Positions 16,554 to 27,900 of a stretch of DNA of 64,000 bases are shown here, piece after piece. A program made the translations under genes and the position numbers. Under the pieces are notes generated by a model, which was not told the DNA's origin, did not search any database, and worked only from the letters and a program-made list of their open reading frames with translations. Position 1 is the first letter of the stretch. Every line of letters begins with the position of its first letter. The DNA comes from Limnohabitans sp. Hippo3 (lineage in GTDB: Bacteria > Pseudomonadota > Gammaproteobacteria > Burkholderiales > Burkholderiaceae_C), in contig NZ_NESF01000001.1 in the NCBI RefSeq assembly GCF_003063665.1, positions 620,001-684,000 of the forward strand, written 5' to 3'.

Positions 16554-17690
16554 TTACCCGGGAAAATCCTCAGCGGGTTTCAACCAATCGGCCACCATCC
16601 AATCGAGCAAGGCTTCGCGGGCGGAGTCGCTCAATTTGGCACAAGAAGCCGCGGATAAACAACGGTTGTCAGCCAATTGACGCAAGAAGCGGGCATCCTT
16701 GCCGGCCACACGGAAGCTTTCACCATTGATGAACACATGCCGCTCGTCGTACATCATTTTGGTGCGCCGATCGAGTTGCACGCCTGCCGACAAATCAGGC
16801 TCAAGGTCGGAGATTTCAAACCAGACATTGGACTTCGGCTCGGTCAGGTACTCGCCCAGCAAGCTGTCGAGCAAAGTCGGGTTTTTGAGCGCTTTTTCAA
16901 GCACTTGCCGCGCGAAGCCAGCCAAAGACGGCGGCACAGCGGCAGGTGTCGTCACCGCTGTTTGTTTCGGATCGCGGTACAGCGCATCGCCAACCCCCTC
17001 GAACGCCTCATCGGCCAGACCGAGCAAGAGCTCACGCGCCAACTCCCCTTCTTGCGGCGCCCGAAACCCGATCGACCAGGTCATGCACTCGCCCGCAGCC
17101 ACGCCGTCGTGCGCATATTTAGGCGGTAAATACAGCATGTCCCCCGGGTTCAGCACGAACTCCTCTTCGGCTTCGAAGTTTTGCAAAATCTTGAGCGGCA
17201 CGCCCGGCTGCAGACTCAGGTCCTGGTTGCGGCCAATGCGCCAGCGGCGCTGGCCATGGGCTTGCAGCAAAAACACGTCATAGCTGTCAAAGTGGGGCCC
17301 CACACCACCACCCTCGGTGGCGTAGCTGATCATCACATCGTCCAGCCGTGCATCGGGCACAAAACGGAACTGCTGCATCAGCGCATGCACACCGTCGTGG
17401 TGCAAGTCGACGCCCTGCACCAGAAAAGTCCACTTCTTCTGACTGAAGGGCGGCAAGCTGCGCTTGGGCAACGGGCCGTGCTTCATCTGCCAGCCCTTGG
17501 GCGAATCCACAATCAGACGCGACTCCACGCCCTCCTGCCCCGCCAGTGCCACCAATTCAGCGCGGCCCACGCAGGGCACGAAACCCGGTATGGCGTTGCG
17601 CACCAGCAAAGGTTTTTTTTGCCAATGGCGCTTCATGAATTGGCTGGGCGTCAGGCCGCCCAAGAGGGCCAAAGGTTGTTCTGTGTTCAT
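16554..17690 (-). CDS. roxA: JmjC/cupin ribosomal oxygenase, YcfD/RoxA-like (ribosomal protein uL16 arginine hydroxylase)
   Basis: A 378-residue Fe(II)/2-oxoglutarate oxygenase. Iron ligands lie in GPHFDSYDVFLLQ (HxD) and in PPKYAHDGVAAGE (distal His). The N-terminal GGLTPSQFMKRHWQKKPLLVR and the C-terminal winged-helix-like part (about 285-378) match YcfD, which hydroxylates an arginine of ribosomal protein L16. The ATG at 17690 (MNTEQPL) is preferred over one 12 codons earlier because a GGA ribosome-site remnant precedes it. It is divergent from the SlyD-like gene over 88 bases. The exact substrate is inferred from the family. Confidence 0.85.
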   Translation of the reverse strand: MNTEQPLALLGGLTPSQFMKRHWQKKPLLVRNAIPGFVPCVGRAELVALAGQEGVESRLIVDSPKGWQMKHGPLPKRSLPPFSQKKWTFLVQGVDLHHDGVHALMQQFRFVPDARLDDVMISYATEGGGVGPHFDSYDVFLLQAHGQRRWRIGRNQDLSLQPGVPLKILQNFEAEEEFVLNPGDMLYLPPKYAHDGVAAGECMTWSIGFRAPQEGELARELLLGLADEAFEGVGDALYRDPKQTAVTTPAAVPPSLAGFARQVLEKALKNPTLLDSLLGEYLTEPKSNVWFEISDLEPDLSAGVQLDRRTKMMYDERHVFINGESFRVAGKDARFLRQLADNRCLSAASCAKLSDSAREALLDWMVADWLKPAEDFPG

Positions 17691-17778
17691 GTTCCGATCC
17701 GGTTGCAGGCCTTGGCAAGCCCTCATTCAAAGCACAAGCGGCCTGAAAAACAGGCCGCCAAACTGCGACAATTGTCCT

Positions 17779-18312
17779 ATGGAAATCAAGACACCTTCTG
17801 TGGTCGCACTGACCTGGACACTCAAAGACACGCTAGGCGAAGTTCTGGACACCCTGGACCAGCCGGTTGAATTTTTCATCGGCGGCCAAGATCTGCTGCC
17901 CAAAATCGAAGAAGCCCTGCAGGGCCACGAAAAAGGTGCCAAAGTCGACCTGCATCTGGAGCCCGAGGATGCGTTTGGCGACTTCGATGAAAACCTGCTT
18001 TTCCTGGAGCCATTGGCCCTCTTCCCCGAGGGCCTGGAGCCGGGTTTGACCATCGAAGGCACTGCCCTGCCCAAAGGCTGCAACCCGGATGCACCGCGCA
18101 ATGTGCTCTACACCGTGACCGAAATCTACCCCGAGCACGTGGTGCTGGACGGCAACCACCCGCTGTCGGGCATTGCGCTGCGGCTTCACCTGAAAGTCGA
18201 ATCGGTGCGCGAGGCGACTGAAGCCGAAGTGGGCAGCGGCAGCTGCGGCACGGGCTTTTTCAAGATCGAAGTGGGCGATGAAGGCATGCCCACAGGACAG
18301 ACTCTGCACTGA
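17779..18312 (+). CDS. FKBP-type peptidyl-prolyl isomerase, SlyD-like
   Basis: A 177-residue isomerase/chaperone. The split FKBP domain (LTWTLKDTLGEVLDTL and later HPLSGIALRLHLKVESVREAT) surrounds an inserted IF flap (about 70-130). The usual SlyD order is kept: HEKGAKVDLHLEPEDAFG, then GNHPLSG. The His/Cys-rich metal tail of E. coli SlyD is absent; the C-terminus has only a single SCGTGFF stretch. Should be cytosolic because no signal peptide is present. A perfect GACAATTGTC palindrome stands two bases before the start (17767-17776). Confidence 0.85.
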   Translation: MEIKTPSVVALTWTLKDTLGEVLDTLDQPVEFFIGGQDLLPKIEEALQGHEKGAKVDLHLEPEDAFGDFDENLLFLEPLALFPEGLEPGLTIEGTALPKGCNPDAPRNVLYTVTEIYPEHVVLDGNHPLSGIALRLHLKVESVREATEAEVGSGSCGTGFFKIEVGDEGMPTGQTLH

Positions 18313-18338
18313 TCCATCAGGGCCATCGTGCGAGCGCC

Positions 18339-18422
18339 GGGTCGGTGGTTGTAGCTTGGTGGTTTTAGCCCCGACACGCCACAGGGGTTCGCCATGTCGG
18401 CGCTGAAGTTCCGACCTGCGGT
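18339..18422. repeat. Intergenic palindromic repeat, family B, copy 1
   Basis: Contains GTCGG...GTAGCTTGGTGGTTTTAGCCCCGACA on the left and ATGTCGGCGCTGAAGTTCCG on the right, which face each other. The second arm, reversed, matches the left arm of the element at 28691-28767 (AGGTCGGxACCTTCAGxxCCGACAT-like). Fills almost all of the space between the convergent SlyD-like gene and dut and could act as a weak terminator. Confidence 0.6.
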
Positions 18423-18428
18423 ATGGAC

Positions 18429-18878
18429 TTATTTTTTACCCGTTGAGCCGTAACCGCCCTCGCCACGCTCGCTTGGCGCATCAAACTCAGCCACCACATT
18501 GAAGGCGGCTTGCACCACGGGCACGATGACCATCTGCGCGATGCGTTCCATCGGCTCAATGGTGAAGGCCACATCGCTGCGGTTCCAGGCGCTCACCATG
18601 AGTTGACCTTGGTAATCACTGTCGATCAGGCCCACCAAATTGCCCAACACGATGCCATGTTTGTGACCCAGACCCGAACGCGGCAACAGCATCGCGGCAT
18701 AACCCGGATCTTTCAGGTGCACAGCGATGCCGGTAGGCACCAATTGCCAGGCATTGGGTTGCAAAGTCAATGGCGCATCAAGGCAAGCACGCAAGTCCAG
18801 ACCTGCACTGCCTTGGGTGGCATAAGCAGGCAATTGATCGGCCATGCGGGGGTCGATGATTTTGAGGTCGATGTTCAT
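18429..18878 (-). CDS. dut: dUTP diphosphatase
   Basis: A 149-residue trimeric dUTPase that keeps uracil out of DNA and supplies dUMP for thymidylate. All five motifs are visible: [41 protein letters not shown] and the C-terminal arm [11 protein letters not shown] that closes over the active site. Length is normal. The coaBC gene lies upstream on the same strand with 69 bases between, the same gene pairing (dfp-dut) as in E. coli. Confidence 0.95.
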   Translation of the reverse strand: MNIDLKIIDPRMADQLPAYATQGSAGLDLRACLDAPLTLQPNAWQLVPTGIAVHLKDPGYAAMLLPRSGLGHKHGIVLGNLVGLIDSDYQGQLMVSAWNRSDVAFTIEPMERIAQMVIVPVVQAAFNVVAEFDAPSERGEGGYGSTGKK

Positions 18879-18947
18879 GTGGGGTTAAGTGTTGGGCGTT
18901 GAACGTTGTCTTCAGGCTTTTTTCCTGATACTGAACGCAGGACAGGT

Positions 18948-20162
18948 TTATCGGGCCAAGCGAGCGGCGATGTCCTCGATCAGCTGCACCGCCAGCGTCT
19001 GCTTGCTGGCATGGGGCAACTCGCGTGCACCAGCCTGGTCCACCAGGAGCAAGACATTGTCGTCCTGGCCGAAAGTGGCTGGGCCGATATTGCCCACCAA
19101 GAGGGGCACGCCCTTGCGAAGGCGCTTGGCCATGGCGTGGGCCAGCAGGTCGTGGCTTTCAGCGGCAAAACCCACGCAGAACAAATCGCCCGACACGCCA
19201 CGCGGTGACTGGGCGATGGTGGCCAGAATGTCCGGGTTTTCTACAAAGCTCAGCTCAGGGGTCTGACCGGAGCCGTCTTTTTTGATCTTTTGATCGGCCG
19301 AATGGGCCGGCCGCCAATCGGCCACAGCGGCGGTGGCGATGAACACACCGGCCGCATCGGCATGCAACAGCACAGCTTCGAGCATTTGATGTGCCGAACG
19401 CACATCCACACGCTGCACGCCTCGTGGTGTGGGTAAATGCACCGGCCCCGCCACCAGCGTGACACTCGCCCCGGCCATGCGGGCCGCCCGGGCAATGGCA
19501 AAGCCCATCTTGCCGCTCGACAAATTGGTGATGCCGCGCACCGGGTCAATCGCCTCATAAGTGGGCCCTGCCGTGACCAGCACCGCCTTACCCGCCAGCA
19601 CCTTGGGCGTGAAAAACGCTTCCAGCTCTTCCAGAATTTCATCGGCTTCGAGCATGCGCCCGTCACCTGTTTCGCCGCAGGCCTGATCGCCCTGCCCCAC
19701 ATCCAGCACATGGATGCCATCGGCTTTGAGTTGGGCCACATTGCGCTGCGTGGCCGGGTTGGACCACATCTCGCGGTTCATGGCCGGGGCCACAATCAAT
19801 GGCACTTTGTCCAAGGGCCGCGCCAGGCACATGAGGCTCAGCAGCTCATCGGCACCGCCGTGCAGCAGTTTGGACATGAAATCCGCACTGGCCGGGGCCA
19901 CCACAATCGCATCGGACTCGCGGCTCAAGTTGATGTGCGCCATGTTGTTGCACTCGCGCGGGTCCCACTGCGAGGTGTAGACCGGCCGGCCCGACAGGGC
20001 TTGCATGGTGACGGCCGTCATGAATTGCTCGGCCGCTTCAGTCATCACCACCTGCACGGTGACGCCGGCCTTGATCAAGGCGCGGCAGAGTTCTGCCGAC
20101 TTGAAGGCCGCAATGCCGCCCGACAAGCCCAGAACGATGTGTTTTCCAGCCAATGTGCTCAT
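18948..20162 (-). CDS. coaBC: Bifunctional phosphopantothenoylcysteine decarboxylase/phosphopantothenate-cysteine ligase
   Basis: A 404-residue flavoprotein for two steps of coenzyme A synthesis. The CoaC half (1-190) has LGLSGGIAAFKSAEL at its N-terminus and the PAMNREMW substrate loop. The CoaB half follows with ITNLSSGKMGFAIA and a C-terminal nucleotide-binding region. ATG at 20162 (MSTLAGKHI) is the normal N-terminus; the open frame extends 21 codons further without support. Followed by dut on the same strand. Confidence 0.93.
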   Translation of the reverse strand: MSTLAGKHIVLGLSGGIAAFKSAELCRALIKAGVTVQVVMTEAAEQFMTAVTMQALSGRPVYTSQWDPRECNNMAHINLSRESDAIVVAPASADFMSKLLHGGADELLSLMCLARPLDKVPLIVAPAMNREMWSNPATQRNVAQLKADGIHVLDVGQGDQACGETGDGRMLEADEILEELEAFFTPKVLAGKAVLVTAGPTYEAIDPVRGITNLSSGKMGFAIARAARMAGASVTLVAGPVHLPTPRGVQRVDVRSAHQMLEAVLLHADAAGVFIATAAVADWRPAHSADQKIKKDGSGQTPELSFVENPDILATIAQSPRGVSGDLFCVGFAAESHDLLAHAMAKRLRKGVPLLVGNIGPATFGQDDNVLLLVDQAGARELPHASKQTLAVQLIEDIAARLAR

Positions 20163-20226
20163 GGCGGGGAATGTAGCAGACCACAACGTGCCCAAGGAGT
20201 TGATACGAGGGCTAGGGCTCAACACG

Positions 20227-20253
20227 CATTCGCGAGCAGGGGCTCGCTCCTAC
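20227..20253 (-). repeat. REP-like unit, family A (single)
   Basis: Reads CATTCGCGAGCAGGGGCTCG then CTCCTAC. It is the reverse complement of the left REP unit at 13141, with only the outermost bases changed. No facing partner is seen, but a family D hairpin starts about 20 bases to the right. Confidence 0.7.
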
Positions 20254-20273
20254 CAAAATTCAAGGACAGCGCA

Positions 20274-20358
20274 GCGCTGAGGCGAGTGCAGGCCGGATCG
20301 GGCGATTTGGCGAGCGAAGCGAGTTATGAGCACGACCGGCCTGTGCCCGCCTCAGCGC
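20274..20358. repeat. Long-hairpin repeat, family D, copy 1 (conserved core in a variable stem)
   Basis: Two 23-base arms (20274-20296 and 20336-20358; 20 of 23 positions pair) enclose the core GATTTGGCGAGCGAAGCGAG at 20304-20323. The identical core occurs at 37867-37886 (reversed) and 37995-38014, each time between long arms of a different sequence. Located in the 321-base gene-free stretch between divergent coaBC and pyrG, which also holds a REP unit and the pyrG leader. Confidence 0.7.
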
Positions 20359-20405
20359 GAAAAACGACCGCAGACCCGGCGCGGAAACCCACAAGAAACG
20401 CCTGA

Positions 20406-22130
<1,725 letters not shown>

Positions 22131-22156
22131 GAACCATCAACGCACAGGAGCAAGCC

Positions 22157-23011
22157 ATGAAACTTTGTGGATTCGACGTTGGCCTGCAGCAGCCCTTCTT
22201 CCTGATTGCGGGCACCTGCTCGATTGAAGGTCTGGAGATGTCCCTCGAAGTGGCCGGTCGCCTCAAGGAAGCCTGCACGGCCCTGGGCATCCCGCTGATC
22301 TACAAAGGCTCTTTTGACAAAGCCAACCGCTCCTCGGGCAACACCCAGCGCGGTGTCGGCCTCGATGCAGGCCTGAAGATCCTGGATGAGGTGCGCCGCC
22401 AGATTGGCGTGCCGATCCTGACCGATGTGCACGACGAGTCGCAGGTCAAGACGGTGGCCAGCGTGGTCGATGTGCTGCAAACCCCCGCCTTCTTGTGCCG
22501 CCAGACCGATTTCATCCGCGCCGTGGCCCAGTCGGGCAAGCCGGTGAACATCAAGAAGGGCCAGTTCTTGGCCCCTTGGGACATGAAGAACGTCATCGAC
22601 AAAGCCCGCAGCGCCGCGCGCGAAGTCGGCCTGCCCGAAGACAACTTCCTCGCCTGCGAGCGCGGCGTGAGCTTTGGCTACAACAACCTGGTGGCCGACA
22701 TGACCAGCTTGGCCGAAATGCGCAAAACCGGGGCCCCCGTGGTGTTCGATGTGACCCACTCGGTGCAAAAGCCCGGCGGCCAAGGCACCAGCAGCGGCGG
22801 TGCCCGCGAGATGGTGCCGGTGCTCGCCCGTGCGGGCGTGGCTGCGGGCGTGGCAGGCCTCTTCATGGAAACCCACCCCAAACCCGCCGAGGCCTGGTCT
22901 GATGGCCCCAATGCCGTACCGCTGGGCAAAATGAAAGCTTTGTTGGAAACCTTGGTCCAGCTCGATGCCGTGACCAAGAAAAACCCATTTTTAGAGGATG
23001 ATTTTTCATGA
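22157..23011 (+). CDS. kdsA: 3-deoxy-8-phosphooctulonate synthase
   Basis: A 284-residue aldolase joining phosphoenolpyruvate and arabinose-5-phosphate to make KDO-8-phosphate for lipopolysaccharide. Typical stretches are [42 protein letters not shown] and [11 protein letters not shown]. The Cys in FLIAGTC and an [10 protein letters not shown] segment need separate checking before deciding metal dependence. AGGAG precedes the ATG at the right distance. Its stop overlaps the next start (ATGA). Confidence 0.95.
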   Translation: MKLCGFDVGLQQPFFLIAGTCSIEGLEMSLEVAGRLKEACTALGIPLIYKGSFDKANRSSGNTQRGVGLDAGLKILDEVRRQIGVPILTDVHDESQVKTVASVVDVLQTPAFLCRQTDFIRAVAQSGKPVNIKKGQFLAPWDMKNVIDKARSAAREVGLPEDNFLACERGVSFGYNNLVADMTSLAEMRKTGAPVVFDVTHSVQKPGGQGTSSGGAREMVPVLARAGVAAGVAGLFMETHPKPAEAWSDGPNAVPLGKMKALLETLVQLDAVTKKNPFLEDDFS

Positions 23012-23295
23012 GCGGCTACATCATCGCCCACGTGCAGGTGACCAACCCCACCCAGTACGAAGAGTACAAAAAGTGGTCTACCGCTGCCATGAAAACGGCC
23101 GGTGCAGAAGTCTGCGTGCGCGGCGGCCAGGTGCAAGTGCTCGAAGGCGACTGGGCCCCTGAGCGCATCGTTGTCCTGAAGTTCCCCTCGTTCGAGGCCG
23201 CCAAGGACTTTTACGAACTGCCCGAATACCTCAAAGCCCGCGAAGCCCGAGAAGGCGCGGCCATCATGCGCATGGTGGCCGTCGAAGGCGTCTGA
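23008..23295 (+). CDS. DUF1330 family protein
   Basis: A 95-residue protein with the DUF1330 pattern ([43 protein letters not shown]). This is a ferredoxin-like dimeric alpha/beta fold related to antibiotic monooxygenases and EthD-like proteins, with no established reaction. It is coupled to kdsA through an ATGA overlap and precedes eno by 50 bases, so it is part of the pyrG-kdsA-eno run. Such linkage is common in this order of bacteria, but its meaning is not known. Confidence 0.85.
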   Translation: MSGYIIAHVQVTNPTQYEEYKKWSTAAMKTAGAEVCVRGGQVQVLEGDWAPERIVVLKFPSFEAAKDFYELPEYLKAREAREGAAIMRMVAVEGV

Positions 23296-23333
23296 CACGC
23301 CGGCTTTGAAGACCCGTTTTGTTTTTAAATTGA

Positions 23334-24632
<1,299 letters not shown>

Positions 24633-24637
24633 CCCCA

Positions 24638-24913
24638 ATGGGCAACCGCCTTGTTCCTGTGGTGCTGATCGCCTTGCTGGCGATCATCCAGGCCCAGCTT
24701 TGGCTGGGCAAGGGCGGTGTGCCCAGTGTGGCCGAGCTCGAGCGTGAGCTGCAGCAACAAAAAGCAGCGAACGAAGAAGCCCGCCTTCAGATCGAGCAGC
24801 TCAATGCCGAGGTCAATGACCTCAAAGAGGGCTTGAACATGGTCGAGGAGCGGGCGCGCCATGAGCTGGGCATGGTCAAACCCAACGAAATCTACGTGCA
24901 AATCGCCAAATGA
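24638..24913 (+). CDS. ftsB: Cell-division protein FtsB
   Basis: A 91-residue bitopic division protein. An N-terminal membrane helix (LVPVVLIALLAIIQAQLWL) is followed by a leucine-zipper-like periplasmic coiled coil (ELERELQQQKAANEEARLQI). The conserved C-terminal patch is ERARHELGMVKPNEIYVQ. Works with FtsL and FtsQ to activate septal peptidoglycan synthesis. Location right after eno is typical. Its TGA overlaps the next start. Confidence 0.92.
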   Translation: MGNRLVPVVLIALLAIIQAQLWLGKGGVPSVAELERELQQQKAANEEARLQIEQLNAEVNDLKEGLNMVEERARHELGMVKPNEIYVQIAK

Positions 24914-25482
24914 TGTCCACAACCGAGATCGCCGGTTTCGTGCTGGCCTTGGTGATGGTGGTCTGCAGCATCAAGGAGGTGCACTGGAGTTGGCCGCTGG
25001 CCATCGCCAGTTCCATCCTTTATTTTTTTGTGTTCAAGAACAGTCTGCTGTACGGTGAAGCGGGTCTGCAACTCGTTTTTGCCGCTCTCGCCTTTTGGGG
25101 CTGGTGGCAATGGTTGCGCAAGGGCGACGACGCGCAACCGGCCCTCGTGATCCAGCGGCTGTCAGCGCGGGGTTGGCGGCTGGTGCTGATGGCCAGCGCC
25201 GTGCTGTGGCCTGCACTGGCCCTGCTGCTGCAACACTTCACCGACAGCGATGTGGCCTGGTGGGACGCCTTGCCCACGGCCTTGAGCCTGGTCGGCCAGG
25301 CCCTGTTGGGTCGCAAATACATCGAGAACTGGCTGGTCTGGCTGGTGGTCAACGTGATCAGCGTGGCGCTGTTTGTGCACAAAGAGCTGTGGCTGACGGC
25401 TGTGCTTTATGCATTGTTCACGGCCATGAGCGTGTGGGGCTGGCGCGCTTGGCAGCGCAAGCTGCGCCACCAGGGCGCATGA
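24910..25482 (+). CDS. pnuC: Nicotinamide riboside transporter PnuC
   Basis: A 190-residue inner-membrane facilitator with six to seven hydrophobic segments. It has the family pattern (SWPLAIASSILYFFVFKNSLLYGE; FWGWWQWL; GRKYIENWLVWLVVNVIS). PnuC lets nicotinamide riboside diffuse in, and trapping needs a kinase, which is the next gene. Two consecutive ATGs overlap the ftsB stop and the first is used here. The 3' end overlaps the kinase start (ATGA), so the two are coupled. Confidence 0.9.
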   Translation: MMSTTEIAGFVLALVMVVCSIKEVHWSWPLAIASSILYFFVFKNSLLYGEAGLQLVFAALAFWGWWQWLRKGDDAQPALVIQRLSARGWRLVLMASAVLWPALALLLQHFTDSDVAWWDALPTALSLVGQALLGRKYIENWLVWLVVNVISVALFVHKELWLTAVLYALFTAMSVWGWRAWQRKLRHQGA

Positions 25483-26147
25483 GTCGCGTGCAGCGCATCG
25501 CCATCCTGGGTGCAGAAAGCACGGGCAAGTCCTGGCTCACGCAAGCCTTGTCCAGCGTGATACGGGCCCGTGGGCATGCCGTTTGCACGGTGGACGAAGT
25601 GCTGCGCGGCTGGTGCGCGCGCGAAGGCCGAACGCCGCATCCCCACGAGCAAATGGGCATCGCCATCGAACAGGCTCGGGCTGTGGAACAAGCCCCACCC
25701 GTCTGGGTGGTTGCGGACACCACCCCCCTCATGACAGCGGTCTACAGCCACATGCTGTTTGGCGACGACAGCCTCTACCCCATGGCATTGGCGCACCAGG
25801 CCCTGTACGACAGCACCTTGGTCACCGGGATCGACTTGCCTTGGGTGGCCGATGGCCTGCAACGCGACGGCCCGCACGTGCGCGGCCCGGTGGACACGCT
25901 GGTGCGTCAAGCGCTGGAGCGTGCGGGCATCGCCTACCGCGTGGTTTACGGACAAGGCCACCAACGCCTGAACAATGCCCTGCTGGCCTTGGGCTTGCCG
26001 AGCGAGGATGCTGCCGCGTGGGCGCTGCGCGAGCAATCCCAATATGCCATCAACCAGGGCCGCACGGTGTGGCAATGCAACGAATGCAGCGACCCGGATT
26101 GTGAACACAAGCTGTTCACCGGTCTGCTGGCCAAGCGATCAGGCTAA
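25479..26147 (+). CDS. NadR-type AAA ATPase, probable nicotinamide riboside kinase
   Basis: A 222-residue protein equal to the C-terminal kinase half of NadR, without the adenylyltransferase or repressor domains. The P-loop is ILGAESTGKSWLTQAL. An acidic motif is seen in WVVADTTPLMTAVY, and there is a TGIDLPWVADGLQRD segment where kinases of this family bind the riboside. A C-terminal CNECSDPDCEHK cluster could bind zinc. Coupling to pnuC strongly supports phosphorylation of imported nicotinamide riboside to NMN. A longer open frame begins 384 bases earlier but overlaps pnuC. Confidence 0.85.
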   Translation: MSRVQRIAILGAESTGKSWLTQALSSVIRARGHAVCTVDEVLRGWCAREGRTPHPHEQMGIAIEQARAVEQAPPVWVVADTTPLMTAVYSHMLFGDDSLYPMALAHQALYDSTLVTGIDLPWVADGLQRDGPHVRGPVDTLVRQALERAGIAYRVVYGQGHQRLNNALLALGLPSEDAAAWALREQSQYAINQGRTVWQCNECSDPDCEHKLFTGLLAKRSG

Positions 26148-26155
26148 AGCACCTG

Positions 26156-26226
26156 TTGGAGGCCGCCCCTGCGGCCAAATGCTGGCGACGCCCATGCACC
26201 CATTCGCCAGCAGGGGCTCGCTGCCA
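26156..26226. repeat. REP-like inverted pair, family A
   Basis: Left unit TTGGAGGCCGCCCCTGCGGC (from 26156) faces right unit CATTCGCCAGCAGGGGCTCG (from 26201). The pair fills the 88-base space between the convergent kinase gene and hslO and may serve as a terminator or mRNA end-protecting structure. Confidence 0.7.
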
Positions 26227-26235
26227 CAGAGATTC

Positions 26236-27222
26236 TCAGTGCACCGAGCCGCCCGGTACATCGGCCGGCAAACCTGTGAAGAGGCCCGCAGCATCCACCG
26301 GGTCAAAGCGATACTGCGCACCGCAAAAGTCGCAACCCACTTCCACCTGGCCTTGCTCGGCGATGATGCCTTCCACCTCTTCGGCGCCCAGGCTGCGGAT
26401 CATTTGGCCCACCCGTTCGCGGTTACAGCGGCAGGCAAAGCGCGGGCCGCGCTCACCCATCAAGGGCTCGAAACGCGCCAAGGGCTCTTCCCAATAGAGA
26501 CGGTGCAAGATGGTTTCCGCGTCCAAGCCCAGCAGCTCTTCGCGCTTGAGGCTTTTGGTCAAAATCGAGATGCGGCTGAAGTCTTCACTCTGGCCGAGCA
26601 CCGATTCGCGCATGAGTGAGTCGGTCTTGCCCGCCAAATTGCCCTCGCCTTCGATGGGCAAGCGCTGGATCAGCAAGCCCGCTGACACCTTGTCGTCGGC
26701 CGCCAGCACCAGCACGGTGTCGAGCTGCTCGGACTGCAGCATGTAGTGCTCCAGCACTTCGCTGATGTTTTCCAGCTTTTCGCCCCGGTCACCAAACAAA
26801 GGCACCACACCTTGGTAGGGCTGCTGGCCAGGCAAACGGTCTTGGGGGTCCAGAGTGATGGCGCAACGGCCTTCGTTGTGCACGTTCACCATCTGGCTCA
26901 GGGTGGCGTCGTCGGCCACCTCGCCCACCTGGGTGCAGGTGGCGCGCAGGCTCAAATCCGGTTGCACCTCTACAACGCCGAGCTTGACCGGGCCGTCACC
27001 AAAAATCTGCAGCACCAAAGCGCCGTTGAACTTGATGTTGCCCTGCATCAGCACACCCGCTGCGGCCATTTCACCGAGCAACTGGCGCACAGGTGCGGGG
27101 TAGGCGCCGGTTTCGGAGTTGGCGGCGCGGCGCGCCAGGATGTCTTGCCAGGCATCGGTCAGACGCACCAGCATGCCGCGCACGGGCAGGCCTTCGAAAA
27201 TGAATTTGTGGAGTTCGGACAA
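26236..27222 (-). CDS. hslO: Redox-regulated chaperone Hsp33
   Basis: A 328-residue cytosolic holdase activated by oxidation. The four zinc-binding cysteines lie in FACRCNRERV and CDFCGAQYRF near the C-terminus, in the order CxC...CxxC expected of Hsp33. The N-terminal FEGLPVRGMLVRL and the mid-protein GLLIQRLP are typical. The start appears to be TTG at 27222; no ATG or GTG stands in frame upstream. Same strand as the gamma-carbonic anhydrase-like gene, 68 bases away. Confidence 0.93.
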   Translation of the reverse strand: MSELHKFIFEGLPVRGMLVRLTDAWQDILARRAANSETGAYPAPVRQLLGEMAAAGVLMQGNIKFNGALVLQIFGDGPVKLGVVEVQPDLSLRATCTQVGEVADDATLSQMVNVHNEGRCAITLDPQDRLPGQQPYQGVVPLFGDRGEKLENISEVLEHYMLQSEQLDTVLVLAADDKVSAGLLIQRLPIEGEGNLAGKTDSLMRESVLGQSEDFSRISILTKSLKREELLGLDAETILHRLYWEEPLARFEPLMGERGPRFACRCNRERVGQMIRSLGAEEVEGIIAEQGQVEVGCDFCGAQYRFDPVDAAGLFTGLPADVPGGSVH

Positions 27223-27290
27223 AGTGCAATCAACAGCCGCTCGGGCTGATCCTCAAAAGTTAAAGGGGTTCCAATCGGGCGAAAAAAGCC

Positions 27291-27815
27291 TCAAGCGATT
27301 TTTTTCAAGCCGGTCTTGAAGCGCCGGGCGTTTTGCATGTAGCTGCGGGCACTTTGGCGCAGGCCTTCGATCTGCTCGGGCGTCAATTCGCGCACCACTT
27401 TGGCGGGCGAACCCACGATCATCGAGCCGTCTGGAAACTCCTTGCCCTCGGTGACCAACGCGCCAGCGCCCACCAGGCAGTGCTTGCCGATCTTGGCCCC
27501 GTTGAGCACCACCGCGCCCATGCCAATCAGGGATTCGTCACCAATTGTGCAGCCGTGCAGGATGACCATGTGGCCTACCGTGACATGCTTGCCGATGGTC
27601 AGGGGTTTGTCATGGTCGCTGTGCAGCACACTGCCATCCTGGATGTTGCTGCCCTCGCCAATGTTGATCGGCTCGTTGTCACCCCGCACCGTGGCACCGA
27701 ACCAGACGCTGGCATCGGCGGCGATGTGCACCGCGCCCATCACCTGCGCGTTGTCGGCCACCCAAGCGGAGTCGGCCACCTGGGGGATGTGTGCGTCAAG
27801 TTGGTAAATGGCCAT
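27291..27815 (-). CDS. Gamma-carbonic anhydrase-like hexapeptide-repeat protein (YrdA/CaiE type)
   Basis: A 174-residue left-handed beta-helix protein. Hexapeptide repeats run from about 20 to 140 ([47 protein letters not shown]). Three histidines that would bind the metal are in LHSDHDKP and [11 protein letters not shown]-terminal helix closes the trimer. Carbonic anhydrase activity is uncertain for this subfamily. Probably cotranscribed with hslO. The 5' end lies in a short divergent spacer with the DUF455 gene. Confidence 0.88.
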   Translation of the reverse strand: MAIYQLDAHIPQVADSAWVADNAQVMGAVHIAADASVWFGATVRGDNEPINIGEGSNIQDGSVLHSDHDKPLTIGKHVTVGHMVILHGCTIGDESLIGMGAVVLNGAKIGKHCLVGAGALVTEGKEFPDGSMIVGSPAKVVRELTPEQIEGLRQSARSYMQNARRFKTGLKKIA

Positions 27816-27847
27816 GGGGGTCTCCTCGGGGTCTGGATGTCTGAAAA

Positions 27848-27861
27848 CCTACAATTGTAGG
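27848..27861. promoter_or_regulatory. Perfect 14-base palindrome in a divergent promoter
   Basis: CCTACAATTGTAGG lies between the gamma-carbonic anhydrase-like gene and the DUF455 gene, centred 46 bases before the latter's start. Could be a repressor operator; no regulator gene is next to it. Confidence 0.4.
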
Positions 27862-27900
27862 GATGCCAACACCCTGCCGTGGGCGCTGCCTGCGATCACC

